Below are positions 51,804 through 62,200 of a stretch of 64,000 nucleotides of DNA, in pieces. Source of the DNA: JBMFVE01 sp049966155 (GTDB taxonomy: Bacteria > Bacteroidota > Ignavibacteria > Kryptoniales > JAKASW01); assembly GCA_049966155.1 (NCBI GenBank), contig JBMFVE010000001.1, forward strand, positions 682,001 through 746,000. Direction: 5' to 3'. Under the pieces are notes generated by a model that did not search any database, was not told the DNA's origin, and saw nothing but the letters and a program-made list of their open reading frames with translations. The number at the start of each line of letters is the position of its first letter. Position 1 is the first letter of the stretch. Made by a program: the position numbers and the translations under genes.

Positions 51804-52290
51804 ACAGGGAGGCAATTTTCGAAATCTCCGAATAGCAATAATTGGGGTTGGAAATGAATTTCGCGGAGATGATGCTGCAGGCCTGCTATGCGTCAGAAAT
51901 TTAAAGAAATGTGTTCATCAAAATGAAGCAGAAATTGTAGAACTATCGGCCGATATCTCGACTCTCCTGGAGATTATTCCAAAATGGGACGCGGTTATTA
52001 TTATAGACGCAATTCAATCAATTGCAGCCCCTGGAACAATACTTCGAATTGATCCCGCTAAAGCAATCAAAACAGGAGTTTACTTCAGCTCCTCGACCCA
52101 TAGCATTGACCTCTTTGAACTCATTAAATTATCTAAAATCACAAACAAACCAGAAGTACGGGTAGTGGTTTATGGAATCGTCGGAAAAAACTTCTCATTT
52201 TCAACTATCGTCTCCCCTGTTGTCAAAGTTGCTACTGAACGTATTTGCGATCGTATTAAATGGGAGCTCCGTAAATTAGGCTACGGCTGA
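51787..52290 (+). CDS. [NiFe] hydrogenase maturation protease
   Basis: 167 residues of the HycI/HybD endopeptidase family, which removes the C-terminal tail of the large subunit after nickel insertion. The nickel ligands are apparent in G-N-E-F-R-G-D-D, I-I-I-D-A-I-Q and S-T-H-S-I-D. ATG 51787 follows from the overlap with the large-subunit end; an earlier ORF start (51736) lies inside that gene. No hyp genes are in the window. Confidence 0.92.
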   Translation: MKRLGEQGGNFRNLRIAIIGVGNEFRGDDAAGLLCVRNLKKCVHQNEAEIVELSADISTLLEIIPKWDAVIIIDAIQSIAAPGTILRIDPAKAIKTGVYFSSSTHSIDLFELIKLSKITNKPEVRVVVYGIVGKNFSFSTIVSPVVKVATERICDRIKWELRKLGYG

Positions 52291-52343
52291 GTAATGCTAT
52301 ACCTTTGTTTAAATCGACAGCAGGAGAGTTAGTGAAAACTGCA

Positions 52344-53036
52344 TCAATTCATTTTCGCTTCTGCCAGATAAAAATCTACATTTTCCGCGTACGGCGAATT
52401 CGGAAATTCTTTCTGAACTCGTGTAAGAAGTTCAACTGCTCGATCCTTTTTTCCTATCTTCATATAGTTGCGGGCTGCCCCGACTAAATACTCTGGTGTT
52501 AAAAAGTTTTTTGAATCCCGAGAAGCAGCCCTTTCATAGTACTCCGCGGCTTTTTCATGGTTTCCCTGAATGGCATAAACTTCTGCAACTCCTGCAAGTG
52601 CACTTGCCTGAAGAAACCTGTCACTACCATCGTAATCTTTGAAGTATTTCATCGCATTTACATAGTCACCAAGATAATAATAACAATCTGCCAGATAAAT
52701 CTTTGCTTCTTCACCAGATTCTGTGCTACCGTAATTGTCAACAATGGCCTTCAAACCCGTAATGTTTCTGGCAGGATCACCATTTATGGCTAATTGATAC
52801 GCTCCACCGTTAAAATAATCAATTACATTGGCAAGCTGTGCCGCTGCTTTACTATTGTTAGACCTAATGTTATTAAGGTATGACACGATCACGATTACCG
52901 CAATAACAAGTGCGGTGATTGTTCCACTTACCATCTTTCTATTGTTTCGAATGAAATCGGAAACTTTAAAATATACCGTAACCAGACGATCCTGCTTTAA
53001 CTCTTTCTTTGTTATCTTCTTTCGTGGTTTAAGCAT
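52344..53036 (-). CDS. Membrane-anchored tetratricopeptide-repeat protein
   Basis: About 230 residues. A basic N-terminus (K-P-R-K-K-I-T-K-K-E-L-K) precedes one membrane helix (about 38-56), then several TPR-like helical repeats (about 85-225; A-K-I-Y-L-A-D-C-Y-Y-Y-L-G-D-Y, A-A-E-Y-Y-E-R-A-A). It resembles YfgM/Tol-associated TPR proteins and likely bridges periplasmic complexes. The frame extends to 53069, but ATG 53036 has AAAGGA upstream. It follows argS on the minus strand; partners unknown. Confidence 0.75.
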   Translation of the reverse strand: MLKPRKKITKKELKQDRLVTVYFKVSDFIRNNRKMVSGTITALVIAVIVIVSYLNNIRSNNSKAAAQLANVIDYFNGGAYQLAINGDPARNITGLKAIVDNYGSTESGEEAKIYLADCYYYLGDYVNAMKYFKDYDGSDRFLQASALAGVAEVYAIQGNHEKAAEYYERAASRDSKNFLTPEYLVGAARNYMKIGKKDRAVELLTRVQKEFPNSPYAENVDFYLAEAKMN

Positions 53037-53129
53037 GTTTAATCCTTTTATAAAATTTAGCATTAACACAATTAAAGGAAAAGAGATCTTGTATATCCAT
53101 GGACACGCAATATGTGTACAAGTGTTTAA

Positions 53130-54782
53130 TTACATTCTCTCCGGTGCTGAAATTCCAAGAATATTAAAGCCGTTGGCAAGAATGGTTCTGGCTGCCAGGC
53201 AGAGAGAAAGCCTTGCCATTGACAGATCCTTTTGGGGAATTACTACCCTGTGCACGTGATAAAAACGATGAAAAGCCTCAGCAATAGACTGAAGATAGTT
53301 TATTACCCTGTGTGGTTCAAATGTAAATGCTGCGGACTCCACCACATCAGGAAAATCAGCAAACAACTTTGCAAGATTAATTTCTTCCTTTTCCTTCAAA
53401 AGAGAAAGATTTGCATTTACATTACCATTTACCAATATCTCTTCAGTTCTCAATCCCTCTGACTCTGCAAACCGTATAATGCTGGCAATGCGAGCATAAG
53501 CATATTGAAGATAAAAAACGGGATTTTCATCACTTTGCTTTTTTGCCAGCTCTATATCAAAATTAAGATGCGTCCCGATGCTTCTCATTAAAAAGAAAAA
53601 TCTCACGGCATCGGAACCAACCCAATCGATCAACTCATCAAGAGTTATGAAGTTTGCTCGCCTGGTGGACATTTTTACAACTTCACCATTTTGCAAGATT
53701 GTTACAAATTGATGAATTAAGACCTTTACTTTTTCAGTATCATAACCAAGCGCCTTAAGTGCAAGCAGAACGTCAGGATAGGTGGCTATGTGGTCAGCTC
53801 CAAAGACATCCACAATAAGTTCAAACCCCCTCCGGAACTTTTCGATGTGATATGCAACATCAGGCAGCCGATATGTTGGTTCACCACTGTTCTTCACAAT
53901 TACTTTATCCTGTTCACCTCCCACCGCGCTTGCTTTAAACCACTTTGCACCCTCTTTTTCATAAACCAAATTTGCCCTTTCGAGAGCGGCAATTGTTTCA
54001 TCTATCTTACCACTTTCGTAAAGAGAGTTCTCATTATAAAAAACATCAAACTCGATCCTGAGTCTTCTTAAGGTCCTTTTTATTTCTTCAAATATTTCCT
54101 GTTCGGCTCTCTGCTTGAAGATCCCTTCTGCCGGTTCGTTTAGTAAGCCGTCTCCATATTCTTCAAAAAGATGACGGGCAATATCTCGAATGTAATCCCC
54201 CTGGTAATAATCTTCCGGAAATTCAGTTTTCTTCCCAATGAGCTCAAGGTATCTCAACCGAACTGAATCGCCAAGAATCCGCATTTGCCTGCCAGCATTA
54301 TTAAAATAGTATTCCCGCGTAACATCATATCCTGTCCATTCAAGGATATTGGCAATCGTATCACCAAACACAGCATTTCTGCCATGACCAACTGTAAGAG
54401 GGCCAGTAGGATTCGCACTTACAAATTCGACCTGTGTTTTCTTTCCTTTTCCAACATTTGAGCGACCGTAAGTTTCACCTTCAATTAAAACCTTCCCTAT
54501 AAGAGATGTGAAATAGTTTGAAGTGAATGCAAAGTTTATGAAACCTGGTCCGGCAATTTCAACCTTCGATATAAGTGATGAATCATATCTGATGTTTCTA
54601 ACAATCTTTTCCGCGAGCTGCCGGGGATTTGTTTTTAATTCTCGGCCAGCAAGAAGAGCTATATTTGTTGAAAGATCCCCAAAAGATTCATTTCTGGGTT
54701 TCTCAAAGAGAATTTCTGAATTTATCGAAATTCCTAGGCTTAGCAAACTATCCTGTACTATAGATTTCAGATAACTCTTCAT
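53130..54782 (-). CDS. argS: Arginyl-tRNA synthetase
   Basis: 550 residues, class I synthetase. Motifs: V-S-A-N-P-T-G-P-L-T-V-G-H-G-R-N (HIGH region) and K-M-S-T-R-R-A-N (KMSKS region); an N-terminal Add-1-like domain and a C-terminal anticodon-binding helical domain follow. It charges tRNA-Arg. Overlaps rsfS by 4 bases. Confidence 0.96.
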   Translation of the reverse strand: MKSYLKSIVQDSLLSLGISINSEILFEKPRNESFGDLSTNIALLAGRELKTNPRQLAEKIVRNIRYDSSLISKVEIAGPGFINFAFTSNYFTSLIGKVLIEGETYGRSNVGKGKKTQVEFVSANPTGPLTVGHGRNAVFGDTIANILEWTGYDVTREYYFNNAGRQMRILGDSVRLRYLELIGKKTEFPEDYYQGDYIRDIARHLFEEYGDGLLNEPAEGIFKQRAEQEIFEEIKRTLRRLRIEFDVFYNENSLYESGKIDETIAALERANLVYEKEGAKWFKASAVGGEQDKVIVKNSGEPTYRLPDVAYHIEKFRRGFELIVDVFGADHIATYPDVLLALKALGYDTEKVKVLIHQFVTILQNGEVVKMSTRRANFITLDELIDWVGSDAVRFFFLMRSIGTHLNFDIELAKKQSDENPVFYLQYAYARIASIIRFAESEGLRTEEILVNGNVNANLSLLKEKEEINLAKLFADFPDVVESAAFTFEPHRVINYLQSIAEAFHRFYHVHRVVIPQKDLSMARLSLCLAARTILANGFNILGISAPERM

Positions 54783-55165
54783 TTCAGCTTCTTATTATTT
54801 TTTCTGCCCGTATAAACTTTGTCATATATTCGCTGGACCTTAGCATCACCCCATAATTTCTCAAGTCCATAAAACTCCCGAGCATTATTGTGAAAGACAT
54901 GTACAACAATATCGACGTAGTCAAGCAGTACCCACTGCAGGTTCTCGAAACCTTCAGTGTGCCATACAGATTGGCCTTCCTTTTCCATGCCGGTCATTAT
55001 GGCATCTGCTATTGCTTTGACCTGAGTTTCGGAATCGCCGGAACATACAACGAAATAGTCTGTCATTGTGGTAAGTTTTCTCAAGTCCATTATTACCACA
55101 TTGTTGGCTTTCTTTGTTAAGGCCAGTTTCGCTATTAGTCGTGGCAATGATTTTCTCCGCGCCAT
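54779..55165 (-). CDS. rsfS: Ribosomal silencing factor RsfS
   Basis: 128 residues. The conserved core D-L-R-K-L-T-T-M-T-D-Y-F-V-V-C-S-G-D-S and the W-V-L-L-D-Y-V-D-I-V-V-H-V-F segment identify RsfS/Iojap. It binds L14 on the large subunit and blocks subunit joining in stationary phase. Located between the LytR_C gene and argS. Confidence 0.95.
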   Translation of the reverse strand: MARRKSLPRLIAKLALTKKANNVVIMDLRKLTTMTDYFVVCSGDSETQVKAIADAIMTGMEKEGQSVWHTEGFENLQWVLLDYVDIVVHVFHNNAREFYGLEKLWGDAKVQRIYDKVYTGRKNNKKLK

Positions 55166-55166
55166 T

Positions 55167-55652
55167 TTACTCCAGTGCCCATTTCGGTTTTAGTTTTGAA
55201 AAGTCCTTTCCTATGAGAACCTTCACATCTACATACGCATGAGGATCAATCTTTTGAACAACATTGGATCTGTCAACTCCAAGCGCAGATGCCACTCTTT
55301 TTGCATTCTCGAGATTTCCAGCTGCGTCAACAACCTGAGTAATTTGCCTGTCAAAGGTCGAACCATTCCCCGATTCAACTACGTCGAACCCTCGCCTTCT
55401 GAGAAAGTTCGTAAATATCAAAGCAACATTCGGCTGACCACACTCGTTCTCAACACTCACTTGAATTACTCTCTCTACTCTTGTCGGGGGAGTGTCATCT
55501 GTACGTTCTGATCTTGCTGGGGGATGTATAAACAGTCGATCCAGGAACGAATAAACAAAAAGGAGTGCAATACCAACAACAACTATCCGAAAAGTGTACG
55601 CAGCAAGTTTTTTCAAATTTATTGTGGATTTGATCCTTCTCCTATTCTTCAT
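55167..55652 (-). CDS. LytR C-terminal-domain protein
   Basis: 161 residues: basic N-terminus, one membrane helix (about 19-41), and a LytR_C-type domain (about 65-155) with V-E-N-E-C-G-Q-P-N-V-A and K-R-V-A-S-A-L-G-V-D-R-S-N-V-V. The domain is found in cell-envelope proteins next to LytR/CpsA/Psr enzymes; here it stands alone with no catalytic part. It is just upstream of rsfS and argS, a typical arrangement in this lineage. Confidence 0.8.
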   Translation of the reverse strand: MKNRRRIKSTINLKKLAAYTFRIVVVGIALLFVYSFLDRLFIHPPARSERTDDTPPTRVERVIQVSVENECGQPNVALIFTNFLRRRGFDVVESGNGSTFDRQITQVVDAAGNLENAKRVASALGVDRSNVVQKIDPHAYVDVKVLIGKDFSKLKPKWALE

Positions 55653-55729
55653 TTAAAAACATTAGAGAACACAAGGTTTGTCATAATCCCGGTTTTAATT
55701 TATCCGCAAAAAATAAGCAACAATACAAA

Positions 55730-56230
55730 CTACCTTGGTTCCCTATACCATCCCCATGGATTGCTGAAATAATAAGGGCTATAATAGTATGGGTTGTAAA
55801 ATCTGGCCATTGGATTCTGATTGAACTGAATGTCAATCTGAAAATTATTTGACGGATGATAATTCAACTCAGCACGGGTAAGATAAATCCCATTAAAGGC
55901 TTGAGAAAATTTATTTCCCATACTATTGTATGGAGAATTGATTAAGCTAACGTCTGCGCTCAGTGTAAGCGGATCGCTTATCTTATATGAAAGGCTGTTA
56001 GTGTACATTCCAACAGCAATCGACTGGTTGCCTAACGTCATGTAGCTCATCGACAGGGATTGCCGCATTGAAAGGTTTGCCGGGTTAAAGAAGCCGAAAA
56101 GGAGCCCCTCACTCGGTCGTAAAAGCGAACTTTCAACGCTCGGCTGGTCATTAAGCTGCTGCTTGAACTGTGCAAACGCTGAGGAAACAACAACCATTAT
56201 AATTACGAATATTATCGATATCTTTTTCAT
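55730..56230 (-). CDS. Exported protein of unknown function
   Basis: 166 residues with a signal peptide (about residues 1-20, ends F-A-Q). Alternating beta-type segments and a C-terminal aromatic-rich stretch (Y-Y-Y-S-P-Y-Y-F-S-N-P-W-G-W) suggest an outer-membrane or cell-surface protein, but no family is recognised. It is about 78 bases upstream of the LytR_C gene on the same strand. Confidence 0.6.
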   Translation of the reverse strand: MKKISIIFVIIMVVVSSAFAQFKQQLNDQPSVESSLLRPSEGLLFGFFNPANLSMRQSLSMSYMTLGNQSIAVGMYTNSLSYKISDPLTLSADVSLINSPYNSMGNKFSQAFNGIYLTRAELNYHPSNNFQIDIQFNQNPMARFYNPYYYSPYYFSNPWGWYREPR

Positions 56231-56454
56231 CTTTTTCCTCCACTAACACAAGAATTTTAAACAACTCGCAAGTAAATGTCAAATCATCAAACAGGTACCG
56301 GTATATTTCCGCCTTAAGGATTCCTCAATTAGATGCAATTTTGCACTGAAACGTTTAACATAAAAGGCCAGCATGTGACCAGTCCATACACTAACGTTAT
56401 ACTGGCATCGTTTTATTAGAAACCAAAATAAACTTCTGTCATCAAACCAGTGGA

Positions 56455-56691
56455 ATGAATATGGAAAAAATAACTTTACATACCACAATTGAAGAAATCG
56501 TAACGGAACTACCAGAGTCTGTAAGTTATCTGATGCAAAAGGGAATAAAGTGCATTGCGTGTGGAGAACCTATTTGGGGAACACTGGAATCAGCCGCAAA
56601 GGAAAAAGGGTTCGATGAAAAGACAATAGAAAAGTTCGCAGAGGAATTAAACGAACTCGCTGAAAGGAAGTATACCCGGAAGAATTCCTAG
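56455..56691 (+). CDS. DUF1858-domain protein
   Basis: 78 residues. The pattern T-I-E-E-I-V-T-E-L-P-E-S-V-S-Y-L and G-I-K-C-I-A-C-G-E-P-I-W-G-T-L-E matches DUF1858, a small fold with a C-x2-C motif that often accompanies redox and NO-related proteins (ScdA/Ric-type). Function here is unknown. ATG 56455 or 56461 may be the start. Confidence 0.8.
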   Translation: MNMEKITLHTTIEEIVTELPESVSYLMQKGIKCIACGEPIWGTLESAAKEKGFDEKTIEKFAEELNELAERKYTRKNS

Positions 56692-56709
56692 CAAATCATC
56701 AATTTATTT

Positions 56710-59298
56710 TCAATTCAAAATCTCGCTCACTTCTGCCGTCCATGTGCATGTCGGGTAGTTTGAACAGCCAACAAAAAGGCCCCTTTTGCCTCGTCGTATC
56801 TTGAGCCTTCCACCACAGATGGGACACTCCTCGCCCTTCTCCTCCAGAATCGCTTCAATCATCCTGGCACCAGCAGGGATTGAAACACATCCAGCCTCTG
56901 AACACCTGGCAACATATATTCCCTTGACGATAGCTAATTCAAGTCTCCCACCACACTGAGGGCAGTATGGGCTTGCATCATACCCATCTGCTGATATTTT
57001 ATCGGAGTCATGAGGCAAAATATTCAAAAGGGCAGACACGACTTCCCGGTTATCAATTCGAAATGAAATTGGAGTCTGTCGGTTCAATATGTCAAAAACA
57101 CTAATAATGCTGTCGTCAATAATCCAGATGAAGTAAGGAGCTTTTGTAGAAGATATAAGCTTTACTGACTTAAGATTATTCTGCAATGTGGTCATCTCCA
57201 GATTCTTAAATTCCTGGGATGATTCAATGGTGGGGTTGAGCACATACCTGAAGAATTGAAGCTTTGTACTTGATGGCTGAATCAGCCTTATGTTCTCAGT
57301 AGAATTTGCCACATCCCTTAGTAACATCAATACACCCCTCGCAAAATCGTCATGGAAATTTAATCCAGGAAAATTATTTATTAAACCATTTTTACCAAAG
57401 GAGCTCAATTCTACGGGATGGATTAACTTTTCAGTACGAATTTTTGTAAGTACCGAACGAAGCAGAGTATCTTCATCTGCTCTTTCTTCCAGGTATCGAA
57501 AATTCCCAACAAATATCAGGCGTTTTTTTGCTCTGGTGATTGCAACATTTAAAAGTCGTTCAGATTGACTCACATCATCCAATTGTATTGGAGAACTTGA
57601 GTGCAACAGCAATCCAATTGGAAGAGGGTTATCGTCTACAAAATCAAAAACGATTACATCTCTTTCATTCCCCTGAAACGTATGAACTGTTGCAACTGAA
57701 ATAATAGCGGGATCAAGCTTCATGCTCTTCAAAGCACCTTTGAGCAGCCGAACCTGAGCACGATATGGAGTGATAATCCCAACTGTCTTTGCACCTCTTT
57801 TAAGAGCGTCAAATGCAGCACCAAAAGAAATCAATGCGGATAATAGGTTGGCCCTGCTGTTTGAATGAGCCTCATGAAAGCATTTTGGCTGCAAAGCTTC
57901 TGTGTCGTAAAATAGAAGTTCGTCACCAATAATCGAAGCCTGCTTCGATTCCACTGTTTCAAGGTTTCCGCCGTACATTCGGTCGTTGATAAGATCTACC
58001 AAAACTTTGGGCATTCGATACTGTCTTCGCAAAATTTTTAAGTGTGCAATCTCATCTTTTCTTAGAGCACTCCGAACACCTATCTCCCGAAAAATATCCC
58101 TTGAAAGTATATCCAGTACCCTTGTTGATGACTGCGTTATTGGCGGGATTTGCATAAAATCGCCAAAAATTCCTATCCTTTTTTTTGCCAAAGAAGCAGC
58201 AAAAAAGACATACGGCAAATACATCATACTTGCCTCATCCACTAGGACACTGTCAAAGCTTCGCGAATACACTTCAGGAGCAATGGCTGATTTTGCTGCA
58301 GTGCACGCAACAAGATTCGCATTTTGAACGAGCTTGCTTTCTATTTTGTAAGCTTCCTGCCTCAGCTCACGAAGCTTGTTGCGCAAATCGAATAACCTCT
58401 TTGAAGCTGTTGCGGCTGTCTTTTTTCCTGTGCTTCCTTTTATCTTATACAAGAGAGATCTGGTTTCATTCTCTATCTTAGATATAGATACATATAGAGA
58501 TGAAAACTTGTTGCGTCCAACATAGGAAGGGATTGCCCAGGGGTATTCTTCAATTTCTGGAAGGCGTGGAATACCCAGTCGGAGAAACTTCCCATCAATG
58601 TAATCCTTCTCGTTTTTTAAATAGTGTAACGTCTTATACATGGCAACGTCCACAGCCATATTGGTGTTGGACAATATTAAAACCTTCTCCCCATTGGCAA
58701 CAAGATTTGCAGCTGCATATGCAAGCGTTTCAGTTTTTCCTGTGCCCGGGGGCCCCCAGACAAACGTCACTTTCTGACTACAAACTGCTTTCACAGCGCT
58801 TATTTGGTATTCGTTTGCGATGCCAGACTTAATTGACAGTGAAAAACTGGAGATATCGGGGCTTACGTGTACATCAGTATCAGGATAAAAAACAGAAACA
58901 GCAACAGGCAAGTCCTCTCCTGATTTTTCTTGCAATCTTTCTATTAATTCTTCAAGAAGAAAATAGGCCGCAGCTCTCATTTTCACCAGTTCTGCAACAT
59001 CACCAATAAAGCTTTCAAGCAATAACACAACGCGATCACCCTCTACCCCCACAACAAAACCCATTGTGACTTCATCAGTAGTTTCAACCTCAACCGGGAC
59101 ATCTTCAAGGGATCTTAGATCTTCCTCGATTGTGAACTCGTATAAAAAACCCGTTTCTGTAATGCCAACTTTATGGCCCTCTTTCAAGATGTAGCTATGC
59201 GAAGCAAATTTCTTTTGAGCTTCTATTTCGTTTTGTAAAGCTGTTATAAACAAACCGATACGTTTTTCTAATTCTTCATTCATGTTACTCTCATTCAT
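56710..59298 (-). CDS. UPF1-like superfamily 1 helicase with topoisomerase-type zinc ribbons
   Basis: 862 residues. Walker A V-W-G-P-P-G-T-G-K-T-E (about 180), motif II V-L-V-D-E-A-S (about 350), motif III G-I-F-G-D-F-M-Q-I-P-P, and motif VI R-L-L-N-V-A-I-T-R-A-K-K-R-L mark an SF1B (UPF1/SMUBP2/AAA_12-type) helicase. The C-terminus has two zinc ribbons of the topoisomerase IA kind (C-P-Q-C-G-G-R ... C, and C-P-I-C-G-G-R-L-K-I-R-R ... C-S-N-Y-P-T-C). Its ATG overlaps the stop of the upstream surface-protein gene (ATGA). Partner and nucleic-acid substrate unknown. Confidence 0.88.
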   Translation of the reverse strand: MNESNMNEELEKRIGLFITALQNEIEAQKKFASHSYILKEGHKVGITETGFLYEFTIEEDLRSLEDVPVEVETTDEVTMGFVVGVEGDRVVLLLESFIGDVAELVKMRAAAYFLLEELIERLQEKSGEDLPVAVSVFYPDTDVHVSPDISSFSLSIKSGIANEYQISAVKAVCSQKVTFVWGPPGTGKTETLAYAAANLVANGEKVLILSNTNMAVDVAMYKTLHYLKNEKDYIDGKFLRLGIPRLPEIEEYPWAIPSYVGRNKFSSLYVSISKIENETRSLLYKIKGSTGKKTAATASKRLFDLRNKLRELRQEAYKIESKLVQNANLVACTAAKSAIAPEVYSRSFDSVLVDEASMMYLPYVFFAASLAKKRIGIFGDFMQIPPITQSSTRVLDILSRDIFREIGVRSALRKDEIAHLKILRRQYRMPKVLVDLINDRMYGGNLETVESKQASIIGDELLFYDTEALQPKCFHEAHSNSRANLLSALISFGAAFDALKRGAKTVGIITPYRAQVRLLKGALKSMKLDPAIISVATVHTFQGNERDVIVFDFVDDNPLPIGLLLHSSSPIQLDDVSQSERLLNVAITRAKKRLIFVGNFRYLEERADEDTLLRSVLTKIRTEKLIHPVELSSFGKNGLINNFPGLNFHDDFARGVLMLLRDVANSTENIRLIQPSSTKLQFFRYVLNPTIESSQEFKNLEMTTLQNNLKSVKLISSTKAPYFIWIIDDSIISVFDILNRQTPISFRIDNREVVSALLNILPHDSDKISADGYDASPYCPQCGGRLELAIVKGIYVARCSEAGCVSIPAGARMIEAILEEKGEECPICGGRLKIRRGKRGLFVGCSNYPTCTWTAEVSEILN

Positions 59299-62200
59299 CT
59301 CATCTTTTTTGCTACAACGACCTGCTTCTTGTATGTGCCAAATATCGACCCATCAGGGCCAGCAACCTCAATATACATTACATAAATTCCAAATCGAACT
59401 AACCTGCCGGACTCATCTCGCCCATTCCAGACGACATTCCCGCTCGCCGGCAAAACCACATTATCGACCGGTACAGCAATACAACGTCCCATCATATCAA
59501 AGATACGAACCCTCATCCTTACATAGGGAGCATTAAAGCTATAGCTAATAAATGTGAAATCGTTATATCCATCTCCGTCAGGTGAAAACGGATTTGGCTC
59601 AATCTTTAAATCGGAGCTTGTCCTTAATCGTTCAACAAATATGCTATTCTTTTTCCCGGGTGTGCCTCCCGATGGAGAAACACTGGACGACCAGCTGGAC
59701 TTTTCATTGGATGGGAGTAAAGGATTGATCTTTTCAAGAGATCTACCCCGCGTCAATGTAATATCTGAATTGTGCCATGATGGCATATAGTACACACTGT
59801 CTATTATACCTCCGGAACTATCGAGAATGACAATTGAACCACCCTCATCACGCAGAGATAACGACCTATCAAGGTTTGCAATTGAGCTATCAGCTATCTC
59901 TTCACACAAAGCTGTATCGGAAGTTATTACAAAATATCCGCCTGGCATTATTTCTTTTCGGGTCTTCGTTATTAAAGAGTTTTGCCTCCCATTGACTCTA
60001 TAACTCCATCCAGTTAGATCAATTGGAGCAGATGAATTTCCATACAGTTCAAAATACTCACCTCTACCGCTGTACATTATCTCGTTTATAACAACGGTTT
60101 GAGGCGCGTACCTAACGAATAGTAGAGACGAGAGTGTATCGTTCCTTGCACGCATGTCAAGCGGGTTCTTGATCGTTAACATACATCTATAAACTCCAGA
60201 TACTGGTAGCAAAATTTGATGCGATAGCTGAACACTGTCACCCGGATTTAATATAATTTCTGAGCTACCTGACGACTCAGAAATTACCTCAGTCTCCCCT
60301 ACTTTGAAAACTCTTAAAACAAAACTAAAAGATGCCATTTTGTTCCTGCCAACATTACCTATCGTTGCGACAACACTTGCTGCTATATTTGCATCCACAA
60401 TTTTAGGCATTATCTGTAATGAGTTAATGGAGATATCGTATGGAAGAATAGCAACACTGTTAACTGACCCGGGTGTAGCACCGGTAGAGTCGACACTCTC
60501 AGCCCAGTTTACACCGTTAGCACTGGATAGATAGTCTATTCTTTCCAGCGATTTTCCAGTGGCTCCCCCCATCACAGGCAAATAAGAGACTGAATCCAAC
60601 AAGCTTCCGCCATTGTCATACAATAACACCACATCACCATCATTATGTAATGAGGGAACAGCTTGCAGAACGAGGTTTTTAACTGGACGATGAAATCTGG
60701 CGACCGTTGAGTCTTTACAAATAACAAGATAGTCACCGGGATCAAGAACTATTTTTGCGCCGATCGTTACACTTGCGCTTCTGGTTGAAATCCTGAATCC
60801 ACTCATATCAATTGGTATAGCGTCAGCATTATAAAGTTCAATCCATTCTTGTTCAGCGTTTTTAGGTGCATACATGAGTTCGTTAACCACAACACTCTGT
60901 TTTCGCACACCCGCTTTCAGAGTCAAAAAAGCCACATTATTGCTAACACGCTGATCTTCAGGGGAAACCACGAGCACTCCCAGGGTAGTTGGACCCTGTG
61001 AAGGCAACATTACGATAAAATTTACCCGTACTGAATCTGATGGTAATATCGATGGTACTTTTTGGGAGTCGATTTCTTCACCTCTGTCTATTGATAAATT
61101 TGAATTCAAATCATAAAAAATCTTAACCATAGATTCAGATGCAACCTTATTGCCACGGTTCACTATGTAAAAGCTCACAAATGCTGAATCTCCAGCACGT
61201 ATTATCTGAGGCGCTACCGATATTGACCCAATTGAAAGATCGTAATCCGTTGGACTGATACTGTTAATTTTGTTCGGCGTGCTGCCCTCCACATCAGAAC
61301 ACGTTCCAAAGTTTTTTCTGTCAGACGAACTCCCGGTAGCATTAATTCTTTCAAGAGATCTACCACCTCTGTCTCCTCCCCAAGAGGGCTCATAGGCTAC
61401 GCTGTCTATGGTCTTACCACTCTCATCTTTTATGACGACAGCATCTCCTGTGTTGTTAAGTTGTGGTAATGCTGTAACAAAAACTTTTCCCGTAACTTTC
61501 AAATGAGCGGAAAAAAACGAAGTATCATGAGCCACTATCACATATGAAGATGGAGAAGCAATGTAATCTGTTGAAGAAATTATCGCTTTTGCAGATGAAT
61601 TGTCCCCAACGGTAAATCCTTTTAGGTTAATAAACCTATCTGTTGGATTAAACAATTCAATCCATTCAGACTCTCCTCTGGAAGGAGCATACATAATTTC
61701 ATTGATAACTATATCGCGTTCATTGTAACAATGAACAATGTCCGTGACAACTGAATTATTGGCAATATTCTCATCAGGAGGAAAGTTTACAATCGCTTTT
61801 GCCCGACGGCTTACTGAGGAACACATTGTCGAAAACTTAATCGTTAATGAGTCGCCAGAAAGAAGTTCTGCTATCGAATGGAAAGTACCTGCCCTAATGA
61901 AGAAGTTTCCTGAATCACTGGTATCGGCAAAGAAGTCTACTGAGTATCCCGACGCCTCACGGGTACCTAAGTTTCTCAGTGTAAGGTTAAATTCAACTGT
62001 ATCACCGCCGAACACAACGGCCTTCAGTCTCACAGCTTGTATATCGTATTCACTTTGAGCTAAGCTATTTTTTTTGCCCGGTGTACTGCCGGAAGAGTCG
62101 ACCGAAGTCGACCAATTTGACTGCATAAGCGAAGAAACATTAAACGAAATTCGTTCCAGGGACTTTCCATTGCCGCCACCCCATGCATGAGAATAAAACA

